The position numbers and the translations under genes were made by a program. Below, in pieces: positions 1 through 14,021 of a stretch of 64,000 bases of DNA. This stretch comes from Nymphaea colorata (taxonomy: Eukaryota; Streptophyta; Magnoliopsida; Nymphaeales; Nymphaeaceae): NCBI RefSeq assembly GCF_008831285.2, contig NC_045145.1:3636723-3700722 (forward strand), read 5' to 3'. Under the pieces are notes generated by a model, which did no database searches, was not told the DNA's origin, and was given only the letters and a program-made list of their open reading frames with translations. Within the stretch, counting starts at the first letter, position 1. Each line of letters begins with the position of its first letter.

Positions 1-3000
1 GTAGACAAGTAATATATGTCGGCAAGTGTTCATTTATTACAACTGTTCACTAAAAACTTTCGAGTAAATAGTATACATGAAAGAATCTTATTTAATTATT
101 TAGCACAACATTTAACAAAGATAAATAACAAATAAAAATGATAAAAGGGTGGAAAATGATAATATGAGGGTGCGCGGAAGGAAATATGAGAGCGAGAGAG
201 AGAGAGGTGACCGTTGTTTTTGTACATTTCCTTTCGGTTTTGAAGAGAGAGAGAGAAAGAGAGAGCTGTGTAGAGGGAGGGAGAGAGAAAGAGAGAGCTG
301 GAGATGGCATATAAATCATTTCCCCTCAGTTCTTATTTCCATCCATTCACTTTCAATTTTGTAGGGGATTGAAAATGTGGCTAATTTTAGCTTCTTTTTT
401 CCACTTCCTTCCAAACATGCATAACATTAGAACTTTCTTTTTCATCCACTCTTTCCCTCCAAACAAACAAGCTTTTATTTATGTTTTCCTTTATTTTTCA
501 CTTGTCTCTAACCCAACAAGGTCTAAGTTTCCAACCTTCCATGTGTTACTCAGACACTCCTTAGACAGTTCTTGCTTTGAATCCTCATAGCATCAACTTT
601 CTGCGTTGTAAAAGATGGAATCACTGATGCACAACTTAAGACATGACAAAAGCAGCATCCCAAGGCACCAAAAGTAAGCCATACACCCTAAGAGGATGAA
701 GGGTTGTTTCGGCTATCTTATGAGTGGTAGATGAAATACTCCTCTTGCTCACCCAAAAAAAAACATTATGGAAGTCCATATTAATATATTCAGTTTGATA
801 AAAGTGGGTCCAATGTTATCAATATTGGATCATATCGATTTGCTAATCTGCCTCTTTTCTTTTTTCATTTAAAAAGTAGTCCAAGTATAATTTAAAATAA
901 TATCAAGAAATCCCCTCACTGAGGTAAGCTAAAATTTCTCACCCACTTTACTAGTGATGCTCTAATAAGCTCAGGTGCTAGATGCTCCTGGTACAGCATC
1001 TTTGCTTTCTCTCGTGACACTCAAGTCTCAAGCTCACTTTCATTTACATAGCAAGCAATGGCTTTACTGATGACCAAAGAACGCTCTTTTCTCTTCCTAT
1101 TGCCTTCTCTAGTCTTTCAAAAGGTTCTTCAATTCTTCTGTTGCATTCCCTCAACATAACCTGGGGCAAAGGCAGGTGGGGTCTCCGTGGGACATACTCA
1201 CTCTTTGAAACCTTAGCTCAATGTTGAAACTTGAATGAATTTTGGTCCAGTAATATGGGGCAGCCCCATGAGTTCCGGGTCACTGCTTTATGGTCAATCG
1301 AAAATTTGTTAACACTATATTTAGTGCTCCATGAAAAGACTTTATGGCTCTGCACCTGCAATATAACCATCTGTACAAGAGGTTCTTCATGGATTCAAGG
1401 TTGCTGCTGCTTGCTGCATGCATAATTCTTGGAAATCTTGTCTCTGGAATTCCTCAAGGGCTTGGCGCCTTGTTCATTGCAGATGGGGTTCCCAATGGAT
1501 TCTTTAATCGAGTAACAAATTACTTGTAGGACTTTGGATTTGGGTACACCTCAAATCAAACCCAAACCACTTTCCCATCTGCCTCATGGATGAACTCCAA
1601 AATAGGATGTCCAAGTAACCTTGACTTGGACAGGTCAAGCTGTGTGCAGTTTGTGAGGGTAAGTCTAGAATAGGGTTTCAAGCCTCTTGCATCATCACAA
1701 AGGCAGGACCAAATGAGCCATTTGACTTGAGGATGAGGCGTTTTAAAGTCTTGATTCTCTTTTATCTAATTTTGAATGTTGCTCTTCCCATTTATCTCCA
1801 GCTTCTTTCGATAGTAGATTAGGTAAATTCAATTTTTTTTTTAAAAAAAAATGATTTTCAAAACATTACTTTTAGTTTAGACTTGGTACCACTCAAAGTC
1901 ATCGTTCCTTTCACAACCAAAAAATTATTCCAAAGGTCTCCAGGAAGATGAAAAAAGCACGGGATTGTATCAAGAATGATGTACGACAACATATGACATA
2001 TGAGAATGTCCTCATGTTTTGAAGGAATTGCACATACAGACCCTGTAGGTTAAAATTCATCAAATAGCTCGCTGCTCCAAGGGCCATAGTAGCTGGTCAG
2101 GTTGACAATAGGTGAAGTTGAAAAGTTTCTTGTCACTTAGCCAAAGATGGGCCCGCTGCACCGGAGAAATGTCACATGTACACCTGCACCGGTCGAATGG
2201 CTATGCACCATCAGCATGCAACGCTTGTTCACCTTCCTTTTTCCCAGCGTAATGCAGAGCAATCAGCATTGAAAACCTTAAACAGGTTCATTATCGTCAT
2301 AGAGTTTGATTATGGTGAAAGCTCTGTCAGGATGAGAATTGGGAAGGGAAATAGTGATGTGCAACTAAAACTCATAGGAACTTGAGGGTTCAATCCAGGA
2401 ACAAGAATCTTGCAGCCAAATATGAGGGTTCAATGCTTGAAAAAGAAACTACAGCAGAGACGAAACCAATGAAAATCAGAAAGAATTAACCGCACGTTTC
2501 CAATCCAATCAGTTATGAAAAAATACTCAAAATTTCCTATATTCATCAATGGGACTTGTAACAGAAGCAAACCCCACGACCCCCTAAAAGTGTTGATGGA
2601 TACAAAGAGTGCAATGAAAATTAAGCAGAAAAATAGGGGCGGAGAAAAGATTATGACATCCTACACACGTGCGGCCTGGGCTTGCATTGCATCTTCGAGC
2701 ATCGCACTTTCTACAAACGCATCTCACTTTGAGAGCTAGCATCAATGTACCATTTTGGACATGCGGATCCAGAGTTCTCTGGCCGATCTTCTGTCGAAGA
2801 AATAAGGAAAAGAATCTATACTCTGAACGAATTTTGCAAAATCAGCCTTGGAGAATAAATTGATATGTTGCTGATGGTAAAGAATATATCGTGCCAAGAA
2901 CGAACAATGGTGGCTTGCATAGGGTGCTCTATCCAGCTTCACAGCATCAGCTTGCTTCACAGAAAGAATGCATCTCAGGCACATGTATTGAAAGGTCAGC

Positions 3001-3024
3001 AGAAATCCATCGCTGGTGAAACTG
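1..3024. other. Intergenic region downstream of the GAUT gene
   Basis: No gene is supported here. GA-rich simple sequence occupies about 188-300. A dispersed SINE-like repeat lies at about 640-770. Around 1243-1365 there is a copy of a dispersed repeat also seen near 26030-26110 and, inverted, at 57200-57300. The last few hundred bases before 3024 should contain the 3' UTR of the minus-strand GAUT gene. A 46-codon reading frame at 1389-1529 starts with a hydrophobic stretch but matches nothing I recognise. Confidence 0.6.
640..770 (+). repeat. SINE-like dispersed repeat, 3' portion
   Basis: The segment ends in GATGAAATACTCC, then CTTGCTCACCC followed by an A-run. Related sequence occurs at about 32397-32515 and 33455-33640, and a similar 3' tail closes the intact SINE at 63622-63862 (opposite strand). 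The shared tail and A-run suggest retroposed short elements; the tRNA-like head is not evident in this copy. Confidence 0.45.
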
Positions 3025-5608
3025 CTATGCTTCAATAATGTTACAGTGTCTAATGAAGTCATTGGAGTAGTTCACATGCTTAGACCAAAATGGCCGCAGT
3101 TCCTTGAACCCAATGTCCAACCATGGCTTTAAATCACCATTGTAGTGAATTACAGCAGCCTTCTTCACAGCACCAACGTCAGTCGCAGGTTGATAACCCA
3201 ATCCAAGCATGTGCCAAGAAGAATCAATGGGGTGAACATGGCCACTGAAGGCAATTAGTGCAGGTGGTAATGTTCCAAGCCGCCACAGAGTCAAGCTCTG
3301 TTCCAGGTTCTGAATTAGAAACAATTAACAGAATTAAGCAACAATCGTAGCAACTGAAGATTTAATTTTCCATGCCCATGTATACCTATAAGCAAGAGCC
3401 AAAGGTAAAGTGGTTGGGTTTAAATGGCATAAGTTGTGTATCTCAAAAAAGCTTGCCTATAAAATGACTAACATGGAATGAGTTTACAGGTTGTTTTCTA
3501 AGTTGTATTACAAGATGAAGGACCTTTTGAATATAATGATCTGAACGAACAGCATAAAAATGAGATCAGTCTTAGAGACAATCATAGTTTCCCAGTCAAT
3601 TTAACATGACTTGGATGATCAGGCTAACCTTGATAACATTTTAGTTAAGCCATGTCGGCGGAAGTTCTTACCTCCTTAACCCATTGATGATATACTTCCG
3701 TAATGCCTGTTTTCCTCCAAGCACGCAAGTCAAATATATTCATCCCATATGCCCATGCACATTCCTCAGGATCCAAAGTTGAGGCAAGAAGGGGATGAGA
3801 GAAATTGAAATAGTTTTTGAACCGCTTTGACATAACCCAGCTGTCTTCACCTCTGCAAGTTTCGACAGCTCCATTGACCTTACCTTTTAGGTCAATATCC
3901 CACAATGGTGCCAAGTCCTTCTGGACAACAACATCATCATCTAAGAATACCACCTTGTCAAGACTTGGGAAAAGCTGTTGACAATGGAAAAAGAAAAAAA
4001 GTTCAGTTAACTTATATAACCTCCTCCAGTACATTATTTAACAACTAGACCAAGGAAAGGATGGCCCTTGATAATGCCATCAACAAGATACACACTTCAA
4101 CCCATATAAACTCGAAGTGGGGTGCACCAAGAGTTTAATAAACAGCCCAATACCAATCCTGTGTGACTTGGCCATCCCCATCAAGCCTCTATCAGATTGG
4201 TTTTGGTGGATGTGAGCTCAGACATCTCTGTCAAGTCTCGGTTACTTTGCTCACATTGAACACTCATGAAAATTTCAAACCAAAAATTAACCTAATTTTA
4301 AAGTACCTCAGGGAGATATATACGGAGATGGTTGAGCATCAATACATATTTTGGGCTCCTGGACCGCAACTTTGCAGAAACCACCCTAGGATTGTCACCT
4401 AGATTGGTTTCAACGGTGTGTCTCCCATGATAGTACTCTCTGATCCCATGATGTCTTTCAACTGCTTCAAGGACAGGTATATTATCTTTGCTCAACCAGT
4501 CAATTTGATGAGTGCCTTTTACTTCAATTATAGCAGGAGGAAGAGGATTGAGAGCAAACCACGAGTGCATGGCTGCATAGGTTTTTTTGTCAGTGATCAA
4601 ATGAAAGACAATCTTCTCTGGCTTTTGGGATGCCCTGATAGTTGAAGAGACAACAACTGAAGCTGCAAGAACGTTATCAGTGGCAAGAACAAAATGGTGA
4701 TAGGAGTTGTCAGAAAGTGAATGTAGCAGTTCAGGAGATGGAAGTTGCTTTCGAGCATGAGCATTGGATGAATATTCATCGGTCAAACGAAGAGTAAGAC
4801 ATTGAAGGCTCTTTGGGATAGAAGTAGCCGCATAATGCTTGTAGAGGGACTCTTGCAATTTTGCCAACTTGACCTCCTTCTCTAGATGCTCCACCTGCAA
4901 TCAGCAGGTACAAAGGACATCAAACAACGAAAGGAAAGTCACAAATTTATGAATCTTATAGCAGAAAAGGGAAACAAAAAGGAGAAAAGCAAAATGCAGC
5001 ATCAAACAGCTATTAGAGCCTAAAGATCATATCCGACATTTCTATAGTCATAGGCTTTGTCTTTTCACACAAAAAATGTATCAGGCAGACCAAGAAAAAT
5101 GTTAGAACCAATGTTGTACGGACATAACCCATAACGGACAGGTCCAAAGTCAGATAGATAACGTCATCTAACACAAAAAAATCACAAATGCAATTTTTTA
5201 TTGTTAAAAATTCACAAAAAAAAAATTAAAAACTCAGAAAATATGAAATAATAAAAGTAGGGAAAAAATGATCTTTGTGAAAAAATGTGAATTGCATAAA
5301 CATAAAAAATAACAAAAATATGTTACCCACAAAAAAAAAAACTTTCATTAGAAATAATCAGAAGTGCCCACTTAAATTACTCCCAATACTGTAAACAAGC
5401 TTTTCTAGGAGTCTTTAGGCAACTTATTGTCACAACATTTGAATTTTTATTTTCTATTTTTGAGATTAAACATAGGATTTTATGAGAAAAAGATTTATTT
5501 TATTGCATGAAATCATCATTAAACTATGTCACATGGGTGCCAACGTTACTGCTGGTGCGGACATCAGTGCAAGGCATTCTCAAAAAGGATGGGTGCAGGG
5601 ACATGGCT

Positions 5609-5656
<48 letters not shown>

Positions 5657-6458
5657 CCTGTTCGGTCGCATTGACATGACTACTTCTACCTTTTAGAAGT
5701 GCCTGTGTTACATACATTTAATTTTTACTTTAGATGTGTAAAATTGCCTTTCACGCCAACCATAATATTGAAGATTAAGAATTTTATGTGCCTTTAAAAT
5801 TTAAATGAAAAAGAAAAACATTTCATACTTTTACATGTTTTCAAGGTGTAACGTAAATTACACCCCATGTCGTACTGCAACATATTACAGAGAGTGTTTC
5901 ATAAGTTACACTGGTATGGTATAGTTACACCTAGTACCAGGGATGTACCATATCATTTTCATTCACAAATATGTTATGTCGTGTGATGTATCATATAATA
6001 CTAGTTTAAGTACAATATGGGTTGTAAAATTTCTTAATAGTGCCAAGTCAGCAAACTTTAAACTAATACCTAACATAAACCTTCGGAAACAGAGAAGTTG
6101 TTCTACCATAGCTTTATACCTCCATTCTCCAGCTTCCCAGAAACCAAAACAAATTGCAGTTCCTTTGTAATCCATGTCTAAATAAAGACAGATGGTTTAC
6201 AACGTCATCAATACTCTCATCAACCAGCCATATCAAACTCGATCAGTCCTCAAAGGTTCACTGATTTGGGGTACCAAACCCCATGCTTTCTACGCTTTTA
6301 TTCTCATCTTTATTCTACTTTAGTTCATAATGTTCATGTGAAGATAACAGTTATGAAGAACCAAATTTTTCAAATTATCAATGTTTCACCAGTTGAATAC
6401 ATGTACATCTTTACAGCTTAGTTACCGATAATTTGTGCTTGCAAAATCCTATTGTTGC

Positions 6459-6495
<37 letters not shown>

Positions 6496-9400
6496 CAACA
6501 ATAGGATTTTGTATATGGAGGACCATGTCCCTCCACCCAAGTTTTACAAAATGCTCCAAACCAGTGCCTGCACCCACACCTGCATCAATGTGACACAGCT
6601 GCCACCACATACAGGATTCTTCATCTGGCTTGATCCTTGCACATGTAGTCCCAATTTCATTTGCCTCAAAGGCCACTCCATCTGAATTTTGTTCTCCACC
6701 AGTTTGAAGTTCTCTAAAACTTGGCCTGCTCTACTTCCTGGTTCACTGATTTAGGGATCAGAAAGGTTGCATAAAAGCTAGACTCAACCATCGTGATATT
6801 CAACCACCAAAATCATGACATAAAAATCGACATTTAAACTTCATCTGATAAAGCAAATTTTTGGCTTTTGTGGAGTAATGCATGTATAATGTCATGACCA
6901 CTCTCTCCAGCTAGAAGCTACGAAAGCATCATCCACATATTAACATTTTCACCTTGTTGCCTAAGCATTATCAAAGAGCAATACCTGATTAATTTCTTGG
7001 TTGACCAAGAGGTTTCATATCTCTCCCTTCCCTTCAGTCATGCATTGATTGGATGACCATCCCATCAAAAGCTCTTTAATTGACAATGACATAAACATAA
7101 TGGTAAAGACTTATGCCATGAGGTTTCTTATTAAGTTATTTCCCATATTTCCGATTACCTAAATCACCTAAATTGTTTGGTCAATTCATATCTACCTGAA
7201 CTAAGATGGAAGGCAGAAGGTTGAAAAAGGATAAGAGCCAAGAACTGCGCAGCAGTTGAAAGCCTGGAAACAGATCAATTTGGAATCCTCCAACGACTAT
7301 GCTTCCTGAAGAAACAAGATCTAGACACGGTCCTTCACTGCTATGGTCATGTTTAAATTAATCCACATCCAATCCAAAACAAGCAACTGATCTAACTAGA
7401 ATCTGATTGTCAACAACATATTTGTGACAGGAACCTAACCAAGGAATAACTGCTTCCTCGTGGCCGGGGAGCCCAAGACATTCTATTTGCACTTGACTGG
7501 GGTAGCCACATCCACTTATAAACTTGGTCAGATGACTCAGATTAGATATTGATAATCTGACCTGGTCAGATAATTTCATTTGCATGAAAAGATCTATTAC
7601 CCAAAAAAGAAGTTCCAAACTTCCAGGAGTTGGCAGGGTTTACAACTGCATTTCAGCAGAAACTGTTTCCTGATTAAACCACAATGTTTATTGCCACAGA
7701 TAACCAGATAAGACTTACGGTTATCTCCAAATTGCTAGCCATAATCACCAAGGTGCAACTCATTATCATCCAAAATCACAAACTGTACATGATGGTGAAA
7801 AAAAAATTGGCCATGTCAACATTCATGCATTTTATCAATCTGGGGAAACGGCAAACTGTAAAGGTAAGGTCACCAAATTACTCTCATGAAAATTAAGGCT
7901 ATTTAACCTCTGGCTCTAGAAGTAGAAGCTCATTTTGTCAAGCTCCAATTCTATTTGCTCATAATGTTTAGATGAAATGATCACATTCCAGGCTGCCCAT
8001 ACAAATAATATTACATCAAGATATTGTTTATCTTGAAAATATCTGCATGAACTCCAAACCTTTAGCAATTTCTGTAAAACTTTTTACTAAAACCTTCAGT
8101 CAAGGAAAGAACTACCATCCAGAATCAGCAAGATCAAGAAACCAATTACTGCCATCTTTTGTGATATATAGTTTATAACAAATTCTGCACTAGTCATTGA
8201 ATGATTTTGCAGAACATTCACCCAAAAAGTGACAAAATGGAAACAAGGTGCAGATGATTGCACATCAGATTCAAGCAACAAAAATAACTAATTACATGCA
8301 CTTGTTCTTTCTCTTAGTTGAAAATATTTTTTTTGCTATGATTCTATGAGCTTCCATACATTTAACTTAAGCATTAATTAGAAAACTATAATAGAAAAGA
8401 AACAGTGCAAAGATGAACTAAAGAATTCTCATAGCATTGTAATAGAAGAAGATAAAGAAGTGAAAAAGACAAAATATTTTTCCACTTAGTACCATGCCCT
8501 TTAACTTGATGGCAACTGTCTTGGCATCACACTGCTTGCTCCTTAACTCTGTAACAAGTTCACCAAATGATGCTGGAATTACTAGCTCATCAGGAACTTG
8601 CTCTGCAATCACCTCATTGAAGAGCTTATGTAATTCCCCAACAAGCCTCTGTAATACCAAAAGCAGGTCAAGTGAAAAACTGAAACGTACTCAACCCTGA
8701 TTCGTGAACAGCAAGTTTTTTCTAGGTCAAAAGCTTCTGAAACAATGCTTACGAGAAAATGAAAAAGACAGAAAAGGAAAACGAAGACAATTCACCATTG
8801 AGTCATCCGCTCTTCCAAGAAACCGTGGTCCCAATCGCCTGCCTAAACAGTCTGAAATAAAATGGGAAAATGTCAGCCTGCTATATTACAGCCATGGCAC
8901 TATGATTTTATGATCAACTAATACATCTATTATAGAATTTAACTTCAATAGGAGAAAGAAGGAAATAAATCTTGAACCAAGCATCATGTAAAACCTATTG
9001 TCAATGTCCCAATAAGAAGGCTGCTACCAATTCTTATCAAAGACCCAAACCACAACGAAAGAAACTAAATGAAAAAGGACCGCCATATCAAAATATCAGT
9101 TCTCAACTAGCACAGTTGAATATACATATGCCAATTTGAAAAGGAAAATCAATCAGATCAACAGCCATGCAAACGAGTATCAATCGGAAACGCTTGTGCC
9201 ACTATCACCTCATGAATGCATAAACGGCCGAGCGTCCTAAATTTAAGCTGGCCATGGTCTCTGCAAAAGCATCAATGCGTTCAACGATCTAAATTACAGA
9301 ATACTATTGCGAGCATATTCCTAACATTTAATGTAGGAAGGGAACCTTAGATATATTAACAAGAAAAAAAACGGAGGAAAAAACGACTCCAAGATCATTC

Positions 9401-9908
9401 GTGAACATTGTAGACAAAATATAACGAGCGAACAAAGCCAAAACAAATTTAACGAGGACAGCATCTTCACTTAATTAATAGGAAAAAAATGAACACCAAT
9501 CAGGAAAGAAAGCAAAACGCGTGCAACAGGCAGCGACAAAAAGCCGAACAAGGCCTCAAGATTCCGACCAACCTTCGTAATCCAAAACAGATCCATGTCA
9601 AATCCCAAACACGAAACTCTTGGCCTCGAGAATGAAAATGCCGACCAACAATTCAGATCCCGAAATTCCGAAAGATGGGTATGTGAATAGAAATTACCCA
9701 AGGACGAGCACTTGTTGACGCCTTCGAGGGTGACGACAGCGGTCAGTATGAAGATGAAGGGCAGGAGGAAGGCAAGAATGAGCATGGTATGGAAGAGGGT
9801 CCGAGAAGAGATGTGGCGGGCGGCGACCTTGATCTTCATAAAGTCGAGCAGGCCATTGCTAGTCGAAATTGTGATGCTTCTCATGCTAGGAGAGATATGG
9901 ACCTGCAT
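3025..9908 (-). CDS. GAUT13: Galacturonosyltransferase, GAUT13/GAUT14 type (glycosyltransferase family 8)
   Basis: Exons on the minus strand: 9908-9698, 8851-8796, 8648-8493, 4894-4307, 3974-3672 and 3309-3025; all joins are GT-AG and keep frame, giving 532 residues, the normal length for this subfamily. The N-terminus MQVHISPSMRSITIS is characteristic of GAUT13/14 and fixes the start. A single membrane anchor at about residues 38-60 makes it a type II Golgi protein. The GT8 domain fills the C-terminal two thirds. It includes the metal-binding DDD of FLDDDVVVQ (about residue 348), the CRGEDSWVMSKR region, the conserved CAWAYGMNIFDL block and the C-terminal HYNGDLKPW motif. The family transfers galacturonic acid from UDP-GalA during pectin homogalacturonan synthesis; GAUT13/14 are known for pollen-tube wall roles. 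The third intron, 3.6 kb, carries (TA)n tracts and a perfect hairpin. The subfamily is clear; whether the ortholog is 13 or 14 is not. Confidence 0.95.
5613..5651. repeat. (TA)n microsatellite in GAUT intron 3
   Basis: About 39 bp of alternating A and T inside the large third intron of the GAUT gene. Confidence 0.9.
6442..6511. repeat. Perfect inverted repeat with an AT core, in GAUT intron 3
   Basis: The left arm CAAAATCCTATTGTTGCTA (6442-6460) is exactly complementary to 6493-6511, and the bases between are a (TA)n tract that is itself self-complementary. The whole 70 bp can fold as one hairpin. It may be a very small foldback element or an inverted duplication templated by the AT tract. 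Confidence 0.9.
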
Positions 9909-12389
9909 TGTCTTCTTCCAGCAGGCGAGGAAGATCTAGGCCCGAGGCTCCCCTCTCGCAGAGAGAAGAAACGAGGGAAGCAGAGTTAGAGACATCGGAT
10001 TGAGGATCCAAAGGATGGCAAATGAGAGAAAACGAGCATCTGGGTCGTCCTGGTTTCTTCTTCTGGGGAGACTGGATCATTTTTCACGCGGAAAGGTGGA
10101 CGGAATCGCAGGTGGGTCGATGGTCATCCATGGCAGGATGAGAGAGAAAGAGAAAGAAAGAGAGAGGGATCAAATTTCTTAACCTGAGCTTATTAGGTGC
10201 GAGCTGGCCCTTTCATTCTCCTCTCTCCGTTATGATTTTAGCGCAAATGGGAATTTAAGAGATATTAATTTGGTCATTAAGATAAAGCATTGAGAGAGAG
10301 AGAGAGATGAATCGCTCGAGTTTCTTGGGTAATTTTGCAAATTCGATCTCCTTTTCCCCTCTTCCTTTTATGGTTTTACAAAAGCTGATTTTGCTGTTGT
10401 TTATCATTATTTTATTCTTGGTGCAGAAGGGTCAAGCAAGCCATTCATGCAGGTTGGCACGTGGGAAGAAAGATGGTGATTGGTGAGAGCGTTTGGAGCG
10501 TGTGAAACAAAGTTTGGGGTTGACCTTGGCTTTGGTGAGAGAGTCCTTAACATGGGGGGCTCACCTTGGTTTTGGAGAGAGAGAGAGAGAAACTCTTTTG
10601 GGTGCCCAAATGGGATTTGAAAAGAGAAGTGGAGGAAATGTGGGGCTTAACTAAAATTGGATCATTGCCGGCCTATAATTATGGAGCAGTAGTTCCACAG
10701 GGCCTTAATTTGTTGTTCCAGTACTCCGTTAAATTTGGCAGCCAAGATTTCTTGAGGAGTTTGGGGGAAAGCTTGGAACCTGTGCATCTCCTCTGTGCAT
10801 CTCCTCTTGATGAGCAGTGAGCAGTACAAGAAAAGAACCATTTGGCTTTTCCTTCTGCTTTTCATTTTTTCCCAGCCAGTTGAAAGAAAGACTTGGACCT
10901 AAAGCCTCTCGAGAGATGGTAAATCTTTTCTCTTTTAGTGTGTTTCACCTTTGTAGGTTCTTCTCTGATAGGGAATCCCACCTCTTTGTTTTGTTTTCCT
11001 CTCTTTATTTTTGTTTAGCAAATCAATTGGCAGATGAGTGCATGTTTGGTTGTTTGATACCATGTTCTCTTCATGGAAAAGCTTACTCTTCATGTAAGAC
11101 CTTTTAACTTTAAAATCCAGCAGAGAAAGGTCAGATAAGGAAAAGGGTCAACTTTCTTTTATCTTTTATCCAAGTCTAAGGTGTAAGCATACTCTGGTGC
11201 AAGAACACTAGAGAGAAAATCACCACTGCCCACATGTTGGTAGATCTTCTTAAGAGTAAAAACCTGGAAAATTTTCTCCTAGCTTTGGCCGAGTTCACAA
11301 AAGCTGGCACTCACTGCAGGAAATTTGTCAGTTACTCTTATACCGTGTCCTTTTTTAATCTAACTCTCAATGCATTTGGTTAATTTGCATCCGGACCTTT
11401 TCTTCGACCTTGACTTTGTCATGTCTTAAAGAGTCTGATGAGCTTTAAACTTGTGGCATCCTCTCAATTTCGTGATATTCAGAAGCTAATTACTACTAAA
11501 TAAATGGACTTCTGCAAGCTAAGTAAAAGAAAGAAAAAAAAAATTGATGAAAGGGGGAGAGGTAGCTAGATTCTTCCTCTTCCTCTGAAGTTCGCAACCA
11601 TTCAAAGATCATGCTTACGAAGTGTACGCGTGAACGAAATTGACATAGTCAACTTATTTTAAATCAACCTCTTAATCATATTTTTCAACAAAGATAGGCA
11701 GCTTTACATTGAAAACAGTGCAGCCCTCTGTTTTCTTACAATTATGGGAATCTCGAATATATGTAACCGTTAGACTACCAATGTGAACTGAAGACACGAG
11801 ACTGCTGTCTGAATTGGCCATTTGAATCACAGATTCGATCCATTGGTTGATACAATGATTCCACATTATTTATTTTATAATTCTATTTGTTTTTAATATA
11901 TTTATATATATATATATATACATTACCTATCATTATGTTTCCAGAACCAACCGACATCCCTTATAAGACCAGTAAAATCACATCACAGGGCTGGATCCAT
12001 CACCATTTCGCTTCAGCTAATCAGATTATCCGGATCTTGGCCAAAAATATGGATTTTGGATCCTCTATTTGGACTTTGATCCAATCCAATGCTCAAAAGA
12101 GCTCATACCCAAATCCCGAAACTGCCGTGTGATTATGTTTACTAATTACTACAGTCACATTGCTATCTCATCAAGCTCGCTGGTAACTGTCTTTTAACTT
12201 GCAGAGGACCGCGGCAATTCAATTGGAAACTAAATAGTTTCTTTTTCTCCTCCTTATTTAAAAGTCACGAAACCATAACCACGAGTTATTTAAATCCTCC
12301 GGCCATCCGTCCATCAAAATGTCTCACACATCACACACGCACACTTTGATGATGCATTGGGCTGCGCACGTCTATACAAGTGACCGTAG

Positions 12390-12690
12390 TCAGAAAGAAC
12401 TTTTTTTTTTTTTTTGAAAAAAAAACACAATAAATTAACTGGCCTTGTAAAACTAAAAAAAAAATAGTTTTTTAAAAAAATGTTTAAAACGAAAAAATGT
12501 GTTTTTTACCTTTTTTTTCAGTTTTTTCATTTTTTCAGCTTTTTTAATGCCAAATAGTTTTTTTATTTGTTGCAAATCTTATTTTTTTTTCTCACTTATT
12601 TTATTTTTTTTCTATTTTTAGTTTTTTTTTAAATTTTTAAAATTTACCATATTTTTATCTTTTTTTTGTGTTTTTCAAACTCACCATATT
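12390..12690 (+). repeat. T/A homopolymer-rich dispersed repeat
   Basis: About 300 bp of runs of T and A around short unique words. An inverted relative lies at about 36490-36850: it shares the reverse complements of the TTAACTGGCC-like and AATGCCAAATAG-like words and the same flanking arrangement. A looser relative may lie at 5180-5350. Confidence 0.5.
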
Positions 12691-13437
12691 ATAACTTCGA
12701 GGCCTTATTAACCATGATTATAATGTCTCAGCTTCTCTCATAACCACAATATAAAACGAGTGAGATTTAATCTGGATAATTGTAGATCTGAATAAAAACA
12801 TTAACCAGTATTGCCCAAAACTAGATCGGAGATTCGGAAACCAGTGGATGACCATGGCAAAGAGGCCAAAAGAATATAATGCTTTGTTTAATTTGTGTAC
12901 TCAAATATGGATCTGACAGAAAGTACCGCATCATGAACTGGAACCCAAACTCAAAGAAGTCCAATTAGTTAGGCCAGAATGGGATCCAGATCATGACTTC
13001 TATTCCGATTTGAGTGACTTGGATCCAGAACACACACACACACATCCTTTTCATTTATGGGCAAATGCTTCTAGGTACAATTATTCCTGAAACTTCTCTG
13101 CTTTCTAAGAAAGGCAACCTAACACGTTACTAATTCAATGGGGAAAGGCGAGTGATGACGGAGTCCGATCAATGGATTCAATACGGCCGTCTTTACAGCG
13201 GGATTAGGTTTGACCGGCGGCAGATAACGCCGAGATGCTCTGAACCGGCGGCCCGTCGTTGGGACATGGGCGGGTCAAGCCGGCAAATGGTGGGCCATGG
13301 CAGGGTAGCCCTTGCACGAGCACAGTGTGGTTCGGATTGGCCGGCCGGTCGCCGGCAGCAGGTCTTGTCGTCTTCTAAATTATATTTTGAAACGGCCGGC
13401 AGCATTACATGCCCACCATTAAGTGAGTGGTTCGGAT

Positions 13438-13597
13438 CACCATCTGTTCAGTGCATGCGAGGTCAGATCTGGATCAGATCCAATGAGAATATGATTTGGT
13501 ATACGTATATGTCGGCGCACCATCTGTTGAGTGCATAGAACGTCAGATCTGGATCAGATCCAATGAAAATATGATCTGGTGTCCACACATTGGTTTG
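13438..13597. repeat. Two-copy 80-bp tandem repeat
   Basis: CACCATCTGTT starts at 13438 and again at 13518. The copies share the GTCAGATCTGGATCAGATCC core and the following AATG(A/G)AAATATGAT with only scattered mismatches over about 65 bases. Confidence 0.85.
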
Positions 13598-14021
13598 AAT
13601 TTCAATTTTCTCTAGTATGATTAATTTATCCCCTCGACGTGGTCAAAGAATTTTAAATTAATGCCATCAGGCTCGGCATCTGAGCATGTAGGCCAAAGGA
13701 ATCTAATAAATGGCTCGTACAGGTTTTTATTTTTTATTTCTAAGTCAATCTAAAGTACAATATTAAATCCTTTTTCAATTTATAAAATGAAAAAAAAAAA
13801 CGGGCCGACACATCAATGATATGAGCTATAATATAAGTTATGTATTTTAGAGGATAAAGAGTTAGGTGGATGCTTGGACTTTTTGTTATCTATGCTCACC
13901 TTAAAAACAATATGATGCCGACACAAGCTTTTACAACAATGATTTAGATTCAACTCTTGCTTTCTCAACTTCATATCTCACATAACTACCCTCTCACATA
14001 ACTACCCATCCAGGCAGAATG

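Noticed and set aside
1389-1529. A 46-codon frame with a hydrophobic, signal-like start
   Set aside because: No recognisable family, no visible continuation after splicing, and it adjoins a dispersed repeat. It could be a small peptide gene, but nothing beyond the hydrophobic start supports it.
13152-13538. A 128-codon frame in a GC-rich patch
   Set aside because: Both strands are open there, composition is atypical, no family is recognisable and it runs into an 80-bp tandem repeat.
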